Shown in pieces: positions 52,294 to 60,831 of a stretch of DNA of 64,000 bases. Position numbers and translations under genes: made by a program. Numbering within the stretch: position 1 is the stretch's first letter; each line of letters begins with the position of its first letter. Under the pieces are notes generated by a model. The model saw only the letters and a program-made list of their open reading frames with translations, was not told where the DNA came from and ran no database searches. This DNA comes from UBA1351 sp964627665 (GTDB lineage: Bacteria > Bacillota > Clostridia > Lachnospirales > Vallitaleaceae): the NCBI GenBank assembly GCA_964627665.1, contig CAZVKG010000001.1, positions 1-64,000 on the forward strand, written 5' to 3'.

Positions 52294-53607
52294 CTAATTA
52301 TAATTCTTAATTATTTTTTCACGTTCTATGATAAATTGATCAAATACATCATCAACCGATACTTCTTTTTCAAAATATCTATCGCTGAGTTCCAAAAATT
52401 TTTCAGTTAAATCAGAGTATGCTCCATAAACTGGCTGTTCTTGAACTCGTTTAGCATCAAAAAAAACAACTATATTTTTACTTCCTGTCTTCAATCGATA
52501 TAAATCTTGAATTGACTCATTCGTATATGCGCTTAGCATTCCATATTTTGCCAACGTTTCTGCGCCTTCTTTTCCGCATAAATACTTTAAAAAAATAAAA
52601 GCCTCTTCTTTATTTATACAGCGATTCGCTATGCCTGCAAACTGATATTGCCCCCACGTTGTATTATCCTCTTGACCTTCAGGTATAGGCATTGGAGCCA
52701 AATCCCAATCTATTGAAGATTCACCTTGTGTTTCGTTTTCAATAATCATACCTACAAACCATTCACCTTGAGGCATCATTGCAATAGTGCCTTCTTCAAA
52801 ATTGTTCAGCCAATCTTGTTCCCGAAAACGAATTTCCTCAAAAGTCATATGACTCTTATCTTCATACATAAGTTTATATAGAAACTCTAATGAATCTTTT
52901 GTGTATTGAAGATCATCATCATACAAATAATTCGATTGCTGTATACCCATAAAATTATAGATCCAATCAATCCAATAACCACCCCAGAATTCTCCATTTG
53001 ATTCTTCAGTAATTCTTTGTGCTAAATCCCTATACTCTTCCCATGTCATTTTTGTTGGATAGGGTAAATTTAGTCGGTCAAAGATTTCTTTATTATAGAC
53101 TAATACCCAACACGTACTCCTTGTCGGAAGGCCATAGTAGCGTCCATTAATTGAAACGTTATTATACATATTACCATAAGCAGTTACATCAATATTTGAA
53201 TTTTGAATTTTTTCAGTTATGTCGTATAAGTAACCCTTTTCTTTATATTGGACCATTTTTGAAATTCCTCTTGCTCCAATAACATCAATCTTTTCATCTG
53301 TTTTTAGCTTGTCTAGAATCTCATTCTCATATTCATCGGTATCTAAGAGATGCACATTCACCTTTATATTATGGTGTAGCTGATTGAATTCTTCAACAAT
53401 TGCATTAATATAAAATGCTTCATCTCCCCATGTATAGTAATCAATTGTAACTAGTTGTTCGTTGGCTTCAAAAACCTGTTGTGTCGAACCTCCTTCTTTT
53501 CCGACTTGTTTTGTCATGAAAAAAGCTCCAAATAGGATACTCGCTATTAATAGAAACAAAGCACTTAAAACAATAACTATTTGTATTTTTTCTTTTCCAA
53601 TATTCAT
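52294..53607 (-). CDS. Membrane-anchored substrate-binding protein paralogue (likely sensory)
   Basis: A 437-residue paralogue of the lipoprotein at 50853-52166, sharing GLPTRSTCWVLVYN, PQGEWFVGM and TTWGQYQFAGI. In place of a lipobox there is an uncleaved hydrophobic span (about 9-30) with no Cys, followed by a short linker. It is a single-gene transcript with its own strong terminator, directly divergent from the histidine kinase gene at 53731. A role as extracellular ligand receptor for that kinase is the best reading of this context; transport is less likely because a proper lipoprotein is already present. The ribosome site is weak (AAAAAG). Confidence 0.85.
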   Translation of the reverse strand: MNIGKEKIQIVIVLSALFLLIASILFGAFFMTKQVGKEGGSTQQVFEANEQLVTIDYYTWGDEAFYINAIVEEFNQLHHNIKVNVHLLDTDEYENEILDKLKTDEKIDVIGARGISKMVQYKEKGYLYDITEKIQNSNIDVTAYGNMYNNVSINGRYYGLPTRSTCWVLVYNKEIFDRLNLPYPTKMTWEEYRDLAQRITEESNGEFWGGYWIDWIYNFMGIQQSNYLYDDDLQYTKDSLEFLYKLMYEDKSHMTFEEIRFREQDWLNNFEEGTIAMMPQGEWFVGMIIENETQGESSIDWDLAPMPIPEGQEDNTTWGQYQFAGIANRCINKEEAFIFLKYLCGKEGAETLAKYGMLSAYTNESIQDLYRLKTGSKNIVVFFDAKRVQEQPVYGAYSDLTEKFLELSDRYFEKEVSVDDVFDQFIIEREKIIKNYN

Positions 53608-53670
53608 CTTTTTAACATATCACATTTGCCGGTCTTTGACTAGGCTGATTTTTTTTCAACCCTATTAAGC

Positions 53671-53699
53671 TTGAAAAGCTAAGGTCTCCATGTCATAAT
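53671..53699 (+). promoter_or_regulatory. Promoter of the kinase-GH43-regulator operon
   Basis: TTGAAA (53671-53676), 17 bp, CATAAT (53694-53699) on the plus strand, about 30 bp before the kinase start. Confidence 0.65.
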
Positions 53700-53730
53700 A
53701 TCAATATCACTTATCTTGAGAGGATTATCT

Positions 53731-55239
53731 ATGTTTTATTTTACATTTGTTTTTTTAATAATCTCTTTATTTTTAATTCAAAAAGAACGACCTATTATTT
53801 CAGTAAAGTACCTTATATTTTCACTTACTTCTTATACGGTAGCGCTTTTTTCCATGATGTTCTATTTGTCAAAAGATACCTATTATTACAATACTGTGTA
53901 TAATTATTTCTCAATACCTTCCAGCGTCTGGAAGTTTATGATGTTCACTCCGATTAACCGAACGATTATACTTAATCTTCTTAATGCCTCTTGCTTATTA
54001 ACGTTGTTTTTCAGCTTATGCTTTTCTTTGACTTTTTATGCTCACCATTCGTACTCAAAAATATTTCTGGTTAAAAAAATTGTATTTTTTCTTCTTGTAA
54101 TTGAATTTATCATATATAACCCTGTCGTTCACCGTTGGTTTTACCTTGCCACTATTCAAACATATTTTTCTTACTCCCAGTTTAATACATTACAATCAAT
54201 GGTTAACAATATAACCACCTTACTAAATATTTTAATTATTATTTTGAGTATCTTCATTCTATTCTATAGTTATTTTGTTGCTTCGCCTTTACGTATTATA
54301 CGAATAAATTTACTGAGTGTTTTCGTTTGCTATACTTTAATAATGATATCGTATGTTTTCATTTTTATTCGATTTCCAATGAATCTCATCAAAGTATCAC
54401 AGATTGCCAATACGACAACTTTTCTAACAATGCCATTAAATCAAAACACACTCATTTACAATTTATTCCCCTACTATTTGATTTTTTCATTATCCTTAAT
54501 TGGATATACATTATATCGAACGACACTAATCAATCGCAATATTTCCAAACAAACTTTTTCATTATCAAAAGAAATCGCAGCCTCGGATACAACGTCAAAA
54601 GTTTTTTGTCATTATATGAAAAACGAGCTATTAGCGATCCAATCTGAACTCGAAACAATTGATATCACTTCCAAAAGCACACTTGAAAATGTCATTCAAC
54701 GTTGTAACTACTTATATGAACGATTAGATGATGTCCACAGAAAAACAAAATCTTCTGAACTCAATTTAACTGAGATTGAGCTGAATAAATATTTGAGCCT
54801 ATGTCTTTCCCATTTAAGTTATGAAACTCAAAATATTTCTGTTTCCGTTTTAAGCGATACACCAAAAATATATGTTCTTATTGATACAATGTACTTTGAA
54901 CAAGCTTTACACAATATTTTTTCAAATGCTATAGAGTCAATGGCTACAGTTCCTGATGAACACAAAAAACTTATTATACGTTTAAGAGTTATCAATAATT
55001 GGGTTACTCTTCTTGTTCAAGATTGTGGTGTCGGAATTAGGCATGAGCATATGAACAAAGTTTTTACACCATTTTTTTCCACACAGCCTATTGCCAAGCA
55101 TTGGGGTGTCGGCTTAACATTGACACACAAAATTATCATAGCACATGAGGGCCATATTGAAATTGAAAGTGAAAAAGGGATTGGCACTACCGTTAAAATT
55201 GTTCTCCCTAAACTATCGCACATACTAGAAAGGAATTAA
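53731..55239 (+). CDS. Histidine kinase with multi-span membrane sensor
   Basis: A 502-residue kinase. Residues 1-275 hold about seven or eight membrane spans with only short external loops; then a linker, a phosphoacceptor-type segment VFCHYMKNELLAIQ and an ATPase domain with NIFSNAIESM, QDCGVGI and a G2 box WGVGLTLTHKII. The start is ATG at 53731, 6 nt behind GAGAGGA (a TTG at 53716 overlaps the site). It begins a plus-strand operon with a GH43 enzyme and a NarL-type regulator. Lacking an external sensor domain, it may read the adjacent membrane-anchored binding protein (inference). Confidence 0.9.
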   Translation: MFYFTFVFLIISLFLIQKERPIISVKYLIFSLTSYTVALFSMMFYLSKDTYYYNTVYNYFSIPSSVWKFMMFTPINRTIILNLLNASCLLTLFFSLCFSLTFYAHHSYSKIFLVKKIVFFLLVIEFIIYNPVVHRWFYLATIQTYFSYSQFNTLQSMVNNITTLLNILIIILSIFILFYSYFVASPLRIIRINLLSVFVCYTLIMISYVFIFIRFPMNLIKVSQIANTTTFLTMPLNQNTLIYNLFPYYLIFSLSLIGYTLYRTTLINRNISKQTFSLSKEIAASDTTSKVFCHYMKNELLAIQSELETIDITSKSTLENVIQRCNYLYERLDDVHRKTKSSELNLTEIELNKYLSLCLSHLSYETQNISVSVLSDTPKIYVLIDTMYFEQALHNIFSNAIESMATVPDEHKKLIIRLRVINNWVTLLVQDCGVGIRHEHMNKVFTPFFSTQPIAKHWGVGLTLTHKIIIAHEGHIEIESEKGIGTTVKIVLPKLSHILERN

Positions 55240-55242
55240 CTT

Positions 55243-56760
55243 ATGCAAACACACACTACTTTTACTAATCCCGTCATTAAAGGCTTTAACCCTGATCCAA
55301 GCATTATTCGCGTTAACGATGATTATTTTTTATGTACTTCTAGTTTTGAGTTTTTTCCTGGTGTTCCGATATATCATAGTAAAAATCTAGTCAACTGGGA
55401 ATTAATCAATTATTGTCTTACTTCAGAATCTCAGCTAGATTTAAATAATTGTCGTCATTCAGGCGGTATTTATGCACCAACACTTAGGTATCACAACGGA
55501 AAATTCTATATGATCACAACAAATGTCGGTTCCAAGAAAAGAAAAAATACAGGTAACTTTTTTGTGTATACAGATGACATTTATGGAAACTGGTCTGCTC
55601 CAACATTTATCGAGCACGAAGGTATTGATCCGTCTCTGTTTATTGATGATGACAACAAGGTCTATTTTTGTGGAACAGGGGATGATGATAAGGGTTCAGG
55701 AATAGTTCTTTTTGAAATCAATCTCGAAAACGGGAATATTCTTTCCGATAAAAAAGTTATTTCTCGCGGATGTGGAGGAAGAAACCCTGAAGCACCCCAT
55801 ATCTATAAAATAGATAATATGTATTATCTTTTGTTGGCCGAAGGTGGCACCGAATATGGACATATGATTACTATACAACGTTCCAAAAATATTTTGGGAC
55901 CTTATGAACCTTGCCCACATAACCCTATAATTACCCACCGAGATAACTATTCTCATAATTTTCAATGTCTAGGACACGGCGATTTAATTCAAGATTCAAA
56001 TGATTCGTGGTGGATGGTATTCTTAGGTATACGCACAACAACCGGTTTACTCCATCATCTTGGACGGGAAACTTTTTTGTCCCCTATTGTTTGGAAAAAT
56101 GGTTGGCCTGAAAAAATTGATTCTGTCAACTCGAAAATAAATGCATTACTTCCGAATGAATTATTGACAGATGTCAGCGTATTTCATACAGATTTCACAG
56201 AAAGTAGTCTTCCTTTAGATTTTAACTGGATTCGAAATCCTGATTCAAGCGCTTACATCTTAGATGCTAAAAGCCAGTGTCTTCATTTAGTCGGTAAATC
56301 ATATGGTTTGACAGGGCATAGACTCTCACCTACATGGACCGGAATACGGCAAAAAGATTTCAATACGAGTACATCCACTTGTATACGTTTAAATATGGAG
56401 AATAAAACGGTTGCAGGTTTATCTGCATATTATATGGATACCCATCATTACGATTTACAAATTCATAAAATAGAGGGCGAATATTACATTGAATTAAAGA
56501 AGGTCATTTATGATCTCGAATCAATCGTCTTCTCTAAAGCTATCGCCGGAGAAAAAATCATTTTACGGATTCGATCTGACAAAGAATATTACTATTTCGA
56601 TTATAGTATTAGCGATGAAACTTTTGAAAATATAGGAAAAGGATTAACTGCGGCTCTATCAACAGAGTCCAGTGAATACATGACTTTCACCGGTACTTAT
56701 TTAGGTATATTTGCACAAAACGGTATAGCGTCCTTTGATTATTTTCATTATGAGTGGTAA
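55243..56760 (+). CDS. GH43-family glycosidase (beta-xylosidase / arabinofuranosidase type)
   Basis: A 505-residue cytosolic enzyme. The five-bladed propeller (about 1-310) carries the three catalytic acids in FNPDPSI (Asp), GIDPSLF (Asp) and RNPEAPHIYK (Glu), plus SSFEFFPGVPIYHSKNLVNW, split by the family-typical FPGV. A C-terminal beta-sandwich (about 320-505) as in GH43 subfamilies 11/12 follows. Substrates are most likely xylo- or arabino-oligosaccharides. It starts 3 bp after the kinase gene behind AAAGGAATTAACTT and lies between the kinase and its regulator, an unusual order. Confidence 0.9.
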   Translation: MQTHTTFTNPVIKGFNPDPSIIRVNDDYFLCTSSFEFFPGVPIYHSKNLVNWELINYCLTSESQLDLNNCRHSGGIYAPTLRYHNGKFYMITTNVGSKKRKNTGNFFVYTDDIYGNWSAPTFIEHEGIDPSLFIDDDNKVYFCGTGDDDKGSGIVLFEINLENGNILSDKKVISRGCGGRNPEAPHIYKIDNMYYLLLAEGGTEYGHMITIQRSKNILGPYEPCPHNPIITHRDNYSHNFQCLGHGDLIQDSNDSWWMVFLGIRTTTGLLHHLGRETFLSPIVWKNGWPEKIDSVNSKINALLPNELLTDVSVFHTDFTESSLPLDFNWIRNPDSSAYILDAKSQCLHLVGKSYGLTGHRLSPTWTGIRQKDFNTSTSTCIRLNMENKTVAGLSAYYMDTHHYDLQIHKIEGEYYIELKKVIYDLESIVFSKAIAGEKIILRIRSDKEYYYFDYSISDETFENIGKGLTAALSTESSEYMTFTGTYLGIFAQNGIASFDYFHYEW

Positions 56761-56776
56761 GAAAGGAATTGGTTAT

Positions 56777-57469
56777 ATGGTTACTGTTATGGTCGTGGAT
56801 GATATTATTCCAATCGCCAAAAAATACACTCATTTTTTAAAACAAGTAGAAAACTTTAAAGTTGTAGCAACTGTTCATAGTGGTTATGAAGCTGTAATGA
56901 ATTGCGCTATCTATAAACCGGATATTATTCTGATGGATGTTGAGATGGAAACCCGAACAGCAGGTTTAGATGCTACCAAACATATTTTAGAAAAATTCCC
57001 AAATACAAAGATTATTATTCTAACCGTCTATGAAGATGATGAAACTGTTTTTAAGGCATTTCAACTTGGAGTTACCGATTATATTCTTAAAAATTCATCA
57101 TCAAACGAGATGATTACATGTATTAATGATGCTTACAATAATCGATCTCCAATCCGACCTACTATTGCTCAAAAAATTCGTCGCGAATTTCAACGTGTTA
57201 AAAAAAGTGAAGGCAGCTTTTTATATTGTCTTCACTTGGTAACTCAGCTTACACAAACAGAATTGGATATACTGGACCTAATGAGCCAGGGTTATTCTCG
57301 AAAACAGATTTGCGAAATACGTTGTGTAGAACTATCAACCATTAAAACTCAAATAAGTAATATTCTAAAAAAATTTGATTGTAGTTCTATGGAAGAAGTA
57401 ATTTCTCAAGTTAATGAACTTAATATCTTCGAATATATCCGTAACCTTCGTAACCAAAATGACTTTTAG
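56777..57469 (+). CDS. NarL/FixJ-family response regulator
   Basis: A 230-residue regulator. The receiver has VVDD, phosphoacceptor Asp in IILMDVEME, and Lys in DYILKNSSSNE. The C-terminal LuxR-type HTH reads TQTELDILDLMSQGYSRKQI followed by STIKTQISNILKKF. The start at 56777 has AAAGGAATTGGTTAT upstream; a longer frame from 56735 overlaps the GH43 gene without a ribosome site. Likely partner of the kinase at 53731 and activator of the transporter operon and/or of the anchored receptor. Its stop is immediately followed by the stop of the convergent oxidoreductase gene. Confidence 0.92.
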   Translation: MVTVMVVDDIIPIAKKYTHFLKQVENFKVVATVHSGYEAVMNCAIYKPDIILMDVEMETRTAGLDATKHILEKFPNTKIIILTVYEDDETVFKAFQLGVTDYILKNSSSNEMITCINDAYNNRSPIRPTIAQKIRREFQRVKKSEGSFLYCLHLVTQLTQTELDILDLMSQGYSRKQICEIRCVELSTIKTQISNILKKFDCSSMEEVISQVNELNIFEYIRNLRNQNDF

Positions 57470-58366
57470 CTATTCATATTCCATGACCAAGTATTCACAG
57501 ACCTCGTGGCATCTTAGGGACATCTCTAAGGATTCCTTTGATGCTTCGGGGTGATCCACCCAGGTAAGAAACTGATCAATAAGATCTTCAAAGCCTCGTT
57601 TTATAAGCGTTGGTGTCCAATCATCAAAATCAATTATTTTTTTACTGTTGTCTGAGCAGACGGTCACATGATCCAAATCCATAATAATATGTTTAATATT
57701 ATCTGTCATATAATCAATTCTTTCCTCTTTTGCTCCCGACATTCTGTTCATACTTCCAAATGCCGTAGCTCCCTCACCTTGCAATATAAGGGCAATACTA
57801 TGAAGCTTTCCGTCTATAATTCGTCCGTTATAGTCAAATTCTTTTTCTTGATTTCGAAACAGGTACAAAAGGGTATCAATAACATGAATAAAATCATCGT
57901 AAATAAACTGACGGACATCACCCGGATGATTATACCGGTTTTTTTGTATAATGAGCATCTCCGGTTTCTGAAGATTCATTAGCTCCTTCACTCGAGGACT
58001 ATATCTTCGATTAAAACCTACCATTAAAACTAAATTTTTCTCTTTCGCCAATTCATATACTTCCATAGTTTCTTCTAAGTACCATGATATAGGTTTATCC
58101 ACAAACACATGGATATTATGATTAAGAAAAAACTTTATAATTTCATAGTGACTGGATGTTGCTGTATGAATAAATACGGCATTAACAGAGTGCTTCAATA
58201 GATCCTTATAATCATAACACCATGCATTAATCCTATATTTTTGAGCCACTTCTTCAACCACATGTTGGGTACGACTGCAAAGCACCAACTCATGATTCTT
58301 CGTTGTAATGACAGGTAAATATGCCTTCCTAGCAATATCACCTAATCCAATTATGCCTATCTTCAT
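57470..58366 (-). CDS. Gfo/Idh/MocA-family oxidoreductase
   Basis: A 298-residue NAD(P)-dependent dehydrogenase. The Rossmann fold begins KIGIIGLGDIARKAYLP, with HTATSSHYE and the conserved DKPIS (EKP motif) near residue 95; the C-terminal domain contains GFNRRYSPRVKEL and YNHPGDVRQFIYDDFIHVID, split at the conserved HPGD. Family members oxidise or epimerise sugars and inositols; the substrate is not clear. It starts behind AGAGGTGAATAG, 15 nt after the MYG1 gene, and may share its transcript. Confidence 0.88.
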   Translation of the reverse strand: MKIGIIGLGDIARKAYLPVITTKNHELVLCSRTQHVVEEVAQKYRINAWCYDYKDLLKHSVNAVFIHTATSSHYEIIKFFLNHNIHVFVDKPISWYLEETMEVYELAKEKNLVLMVGFNRRYSPRVKELMNLQKPEMLIIQKNRYNHPGDVRQFIYDDFIHVIDTLLYLFRNQEKEFDYNGRIIDGKLHSIALILQGEGATAFGSMNRMSGAKEERIDYMTDNIKHIIMDLDHVTVCSDNSKKIIDFDDWTPTLIKRGFEDLIDQFLTWVDHPEASKESLEMSLRCHEVCEYLVMEYE

Positions 58367-58381
58367 CTATTCACCTCTTTC

Positions 58382-59272
58382 TCAATACATCAATGCTAAT
58401 TCAGCCATTTTTACTGCACTTGATAAGGAACCGGTCCCGGCAATAAAGCCACCCGGATGAACAAAAATTGCATCGTCGATATCAAGGAGTTCATTAATAA
58501 CTTGAGGGGCCTTCCCCGCCCATTCTCTTGGAAATTCTTTTATTGATTCTCTTGAGTCTCGCTCTGAGACCGCCTGAACTCTATATCCGTTAACAAGATC
58601 CTTAAATATAACATAAACGATACTTCCGTCTTCATCATAATTTCTTAGATGCCTCTTCCATGGGCAAAATTTTTCAAGGATAAGAATATTATCGATTTCT
58701 CTCTGATCAAAAGAGTCTTTTACTATTTTCTCAGCTTCAATTGCGGCAATAGCCCCATTTATAGCATTTAAAAGAATTGGGGTACAAAATTCAATAGCTT
58801 TGTTAAATTGCTCATCAGCATCTAAATCTGTATTCCAATTCGGATTAAATCCTTTGACGAATTGGTTTAAGGTTGGCATATGCACCTCATCTTTTTCAAT
58901 AAAATAACCATTATCAACGGCATCTATGCTCTCTATGACGAATTTATCTACACTGTAAAAAACTTCCTCTACCTGCTCTTTGGAAAAAGATGGTTTGTAT
59001 TTCCAGATGAGATTTTGACCAAATGCTCTCCAAATCAAACCACATGCTGCATAAGGCACACCATTATCTCTATATTCCTTGTAGTCATTGTGATGGTCAA
59101 ACTCGCCTCCACCAACATCAAAGACAATATCTGCTTTGTCAAAGTCTTCTTCATTACGACTCCTAAGTATTTCAACTTCATCATAATATTGCTTAAGTAT
59201 AGCTGATGCCATTACTTCATCAGCATGAAAAAATCCACTATGTGTAACCGCCAAAACTTTTGTTCTTGTCAT
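58382..59272 (-). CDS. MYG1-family protein (metal-dependent DHH-like hydrolase)
   Basis: A 296-residue protein with HSGFFHADEVMASAIL near the start, FDVGGGEFDHHND (metal-binding DHH-like motif) near residue 55-65, and the C-terminal FVHPGGFIAGTGSLSSAVKMAE. These are the hallmarks of the MYG1/GAMP1 family, whose eukaryotic member is a 3'-5' RNA exonuclease. The bacterial role is not established. The start at 59272 follows GGAAGGAATTTCA; the frame to 59365 includes an internal ATG in that site and no better signal. Confidence 0.88.
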   Translation of the reverse strand: MTRTKVLAVTHSGFFHADEVMASAILKQYYDEVEILRSRNEEDFDKADIVFDVGGGEFDHHNDYKEYRDNGVPYAACGLIWRAFGQNLIWKYKPSFSKEQVEEVFYSVDKFVIESIDAVDNGYFIEKDEVHMPTLNQFVKGFNPNWNTDLDADEQFNKAIEFCTPILLNAINGAIAAIEAEKIVKDSFDQREIDNILILEKFCPWKRHLRNYDEDGSIVYVIFKDLVNGYRVQAVSERDSRESIKEFPREWAGKAPQVINELLDIDDAIFVHPGGFIAGTGSLSSAVKMAELALMY

Positions 59273-59412
59273 TGAAATTCCTTCCATGTCTAAAAAAATT
59301 CTATCTCTGCTATTATGACATAATTTTATAGAAAAAACTAGCACCAAGTCACTTGACTTTACCATTGATATAAAATAAAATAGACTAATTATGTTTTGAA
59401 AGGTTGTTGATT

Positions 59413-60267
59413 ATGCATTCTTGGTTAGTTTTAGCCTTAGTTTCAGGTATTGTTCTAGGTTTTTTTGATATTTTTAGAAAAATGGCGACACAAAAAGTTT
59501 CTCTTATAAATGTTTTAGCTTTCTATTCAATGTTTAGTTTTTTATTGTTAGCTTATGACTATAAAAACGCTTTAAATATGGACTTTAGTATTTTTCCTAT
59601 GATCTTTTTAAAAGCCGTTATTATATATTTTTGTTGGATCTTAGGGTTTCTTGCTTTTAAACACTTACCCATAAGCATCGTAAGCCCTCTAAAAACCTTA
59701 ACTCCACTTTTTACGATTATTTTTGGCATCACTTTACTTGGCGAATCCCTGAGTTTACTGCAAGGCATAGGTTTTATCATTATAATTGCCGCTTATTATA
59801 TGCTGGGAAAAAATGGAAAAAACGAAATAAAAGGCTTTCTAAAAAATAAATATCTATACCTAATGGTTCTAAGTGCATTTTTAAGCTCTCTTAGTGGTTT
59901 AATTGATAAAATTGCACTTAAAACGATAAATTCCGGTCAAATGCAATTTTGGTTCATGTTTTTACTCATGATTTTCTATACAACGACTTTTTTTGTAACC
60001 AGCTATAGAGAACATAAACGGATTGTTATCGGCTTTGATTATACTATTTTACTCACGAGTTTAGCTATTGTTCTGTCCGATCGACTTTACTTTATTGCAG
60101 TAGCGATGCCGACTAGCCAAATATCTGTCATTATGCCCATACGTTTTATCTCTGTTTTTATCTCGGTCATCCTTGGAGGCATTATCTTCAAAGAACAAAA
60201 CCTAGGCGGAAAAATGCTTGGGATTTGTAATATGCTAATCGGTGTTTTATTGATTTTTCTAGGCTAG
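59413..60267 (+). CDS. EamA-family (DMT) transporter
   Basis: A 284-residue membrane protein of ten predicted spans in two EamA repeats, with PISIVSPLKTLTPLFTIIFG in repeat one and PTSQISVIMPIRFISVFIS in repeat two. The superfamily exports or imports small metabolites and nucleotide sugars; the substrate here is unknown. ATG at 59413 has AAAGG 9 nt upstream. Its stop touches the stop of the convergent ArsC/Spx-like gene with no terminator between. Confidence 0.85.
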   Translation: MHSWLVLALVSGIVLGFFDIFRKMATQKVSLINVLAFYSMFSFLLLAYDYKNALNMDFSIFPMIFLKAVIIYFCWILGFLAFKHLPISIVSPLKTLTPLFTIIFGITLLGESLSLLQGIGFIIIIAAYYMLGKNGKNEIKGFLKNKYLYLMVLSAFLSSLSGLIDKIALKTINSGQMQFWFMFLLMIFYTTTFFVTSYREHKRIVIGFDYTILLTSLAIVLSDRLYFIAVAMPTSQISVIMPIRFISVFISVILGGIIFKEQNLGGKMLGICNMLIGVLLIFLG

Positions 60268-60600
60268 TTATAACCAGCTCTTCCATACATCCGGCACGTA
60301 ACCCACGGTTGCTTTTTTGCCAAAGCGAACTATTGGGGTTTTATATAACTTGGGGTTATATATTAACTTTTCTTCTTTTTGCTCTTCGACTAGATAGTGA
60401 ATCATTGCATAGTCTTTTGACTTTTCGTCGATAAGTTCTTCTAGATCTCCAACGGCTCTTAGGACTGAATGAAGTTCACCATGGCTTAGACCTTTATCTA
60501 ATATGTCCACTCTTTGATAGGAAATACCGCGTTCTTTAAAGTAGCGTTCCGCTTTTTTTGTGTCGAAACACTTCTTTTTACCAAATATTTGAATTGCCAT
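60268..60600 (-). CDS. ArsC/Spx-family protein
   Basis: A 110-residue thioredoxin-fold protein. The only N-terminal Cys is in KKKCFDTKKAERYF (CxxxxK type), so the CxxC of Spx is absent; the later LYKTPIVRFGKK carries the Arg and cis-Pro typical of ArsC/YffB. It therefore resembles YffB/ArsC-like reductases more than the RNA polymerase-binding Spx. It follows ywbE-type gene by 15 nt behind AGGAGGTGCAAG. Exact activity unknown. Confidence 0.82.
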   Translation of the reverse strand: MAIQIFGKKKCFDTKKAERYFKERGISYQRVDILDKGLSHGELHSVLRAVGDLEELIDEKSKDYAMIHYLVEEQKEEKLIYNPKLYKTPIVRFGKKATVGYVPDVWKSWL

Positions 60601-60615
60601 TCTTGCACCTCCTAA

Positions 60616-60807
60616 TTAACAGATTTCCTTAACACGTCCAACAATACCACCTTCTAGCATGACTTTGATGCCATGTGGATGGTTTGCCGAATTCGTTAGT
60701 ATCTTCATCACAGTTCCTTCTGTCAATTCACCACTTCTTTGGTGATGCTTTTGTACAACTTTCACTTTACTTGCGACCCTTACGTCACTTCTTTTTCTTC
60801 CGTCCAT
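60616..60807 (-). CDS. YwbE family protein
   Basis: A 63-residue protein matching Bacillus YwbE: MDGRKRSDV at the start, VVQKHHQRSGELTEGTV in the middle, and HPHGIKVMLEGGIVGRVKEI at the end. The fold looks like a small beta-barrel (KOW/SH3-like). No function is established. ATG at 60807 aligns with the Bacillus start; a GTG three codons upstream is also present. It is in a row with the second truA and the ArsC-like gene. Confidence 0.85.
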   Translation of the reverse strand: MDGRKRSDVRVASKVKVVQKHHQRSGELTEGTVMKILTNSANHPHGIKVMLEGGIVGRVKEIC

Positions 60808-60831
60808 CTCTATCACTCTTTCATAAAAAAC

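Noticed and set aside
52294..53607. Anchored binding protein as a decayed duplicate (pseudogene)
   Set aside because: The frame is intact over the same length as its paralogue, shared motifs are kept and it has its own terminator, so it looks functional.
60268..60600. True Spx regulator
   Set aside because: Only one Cys is present at the active site, not the CxxC redox switch of Spx, so it was left as an ArsC/Spx-family protein.
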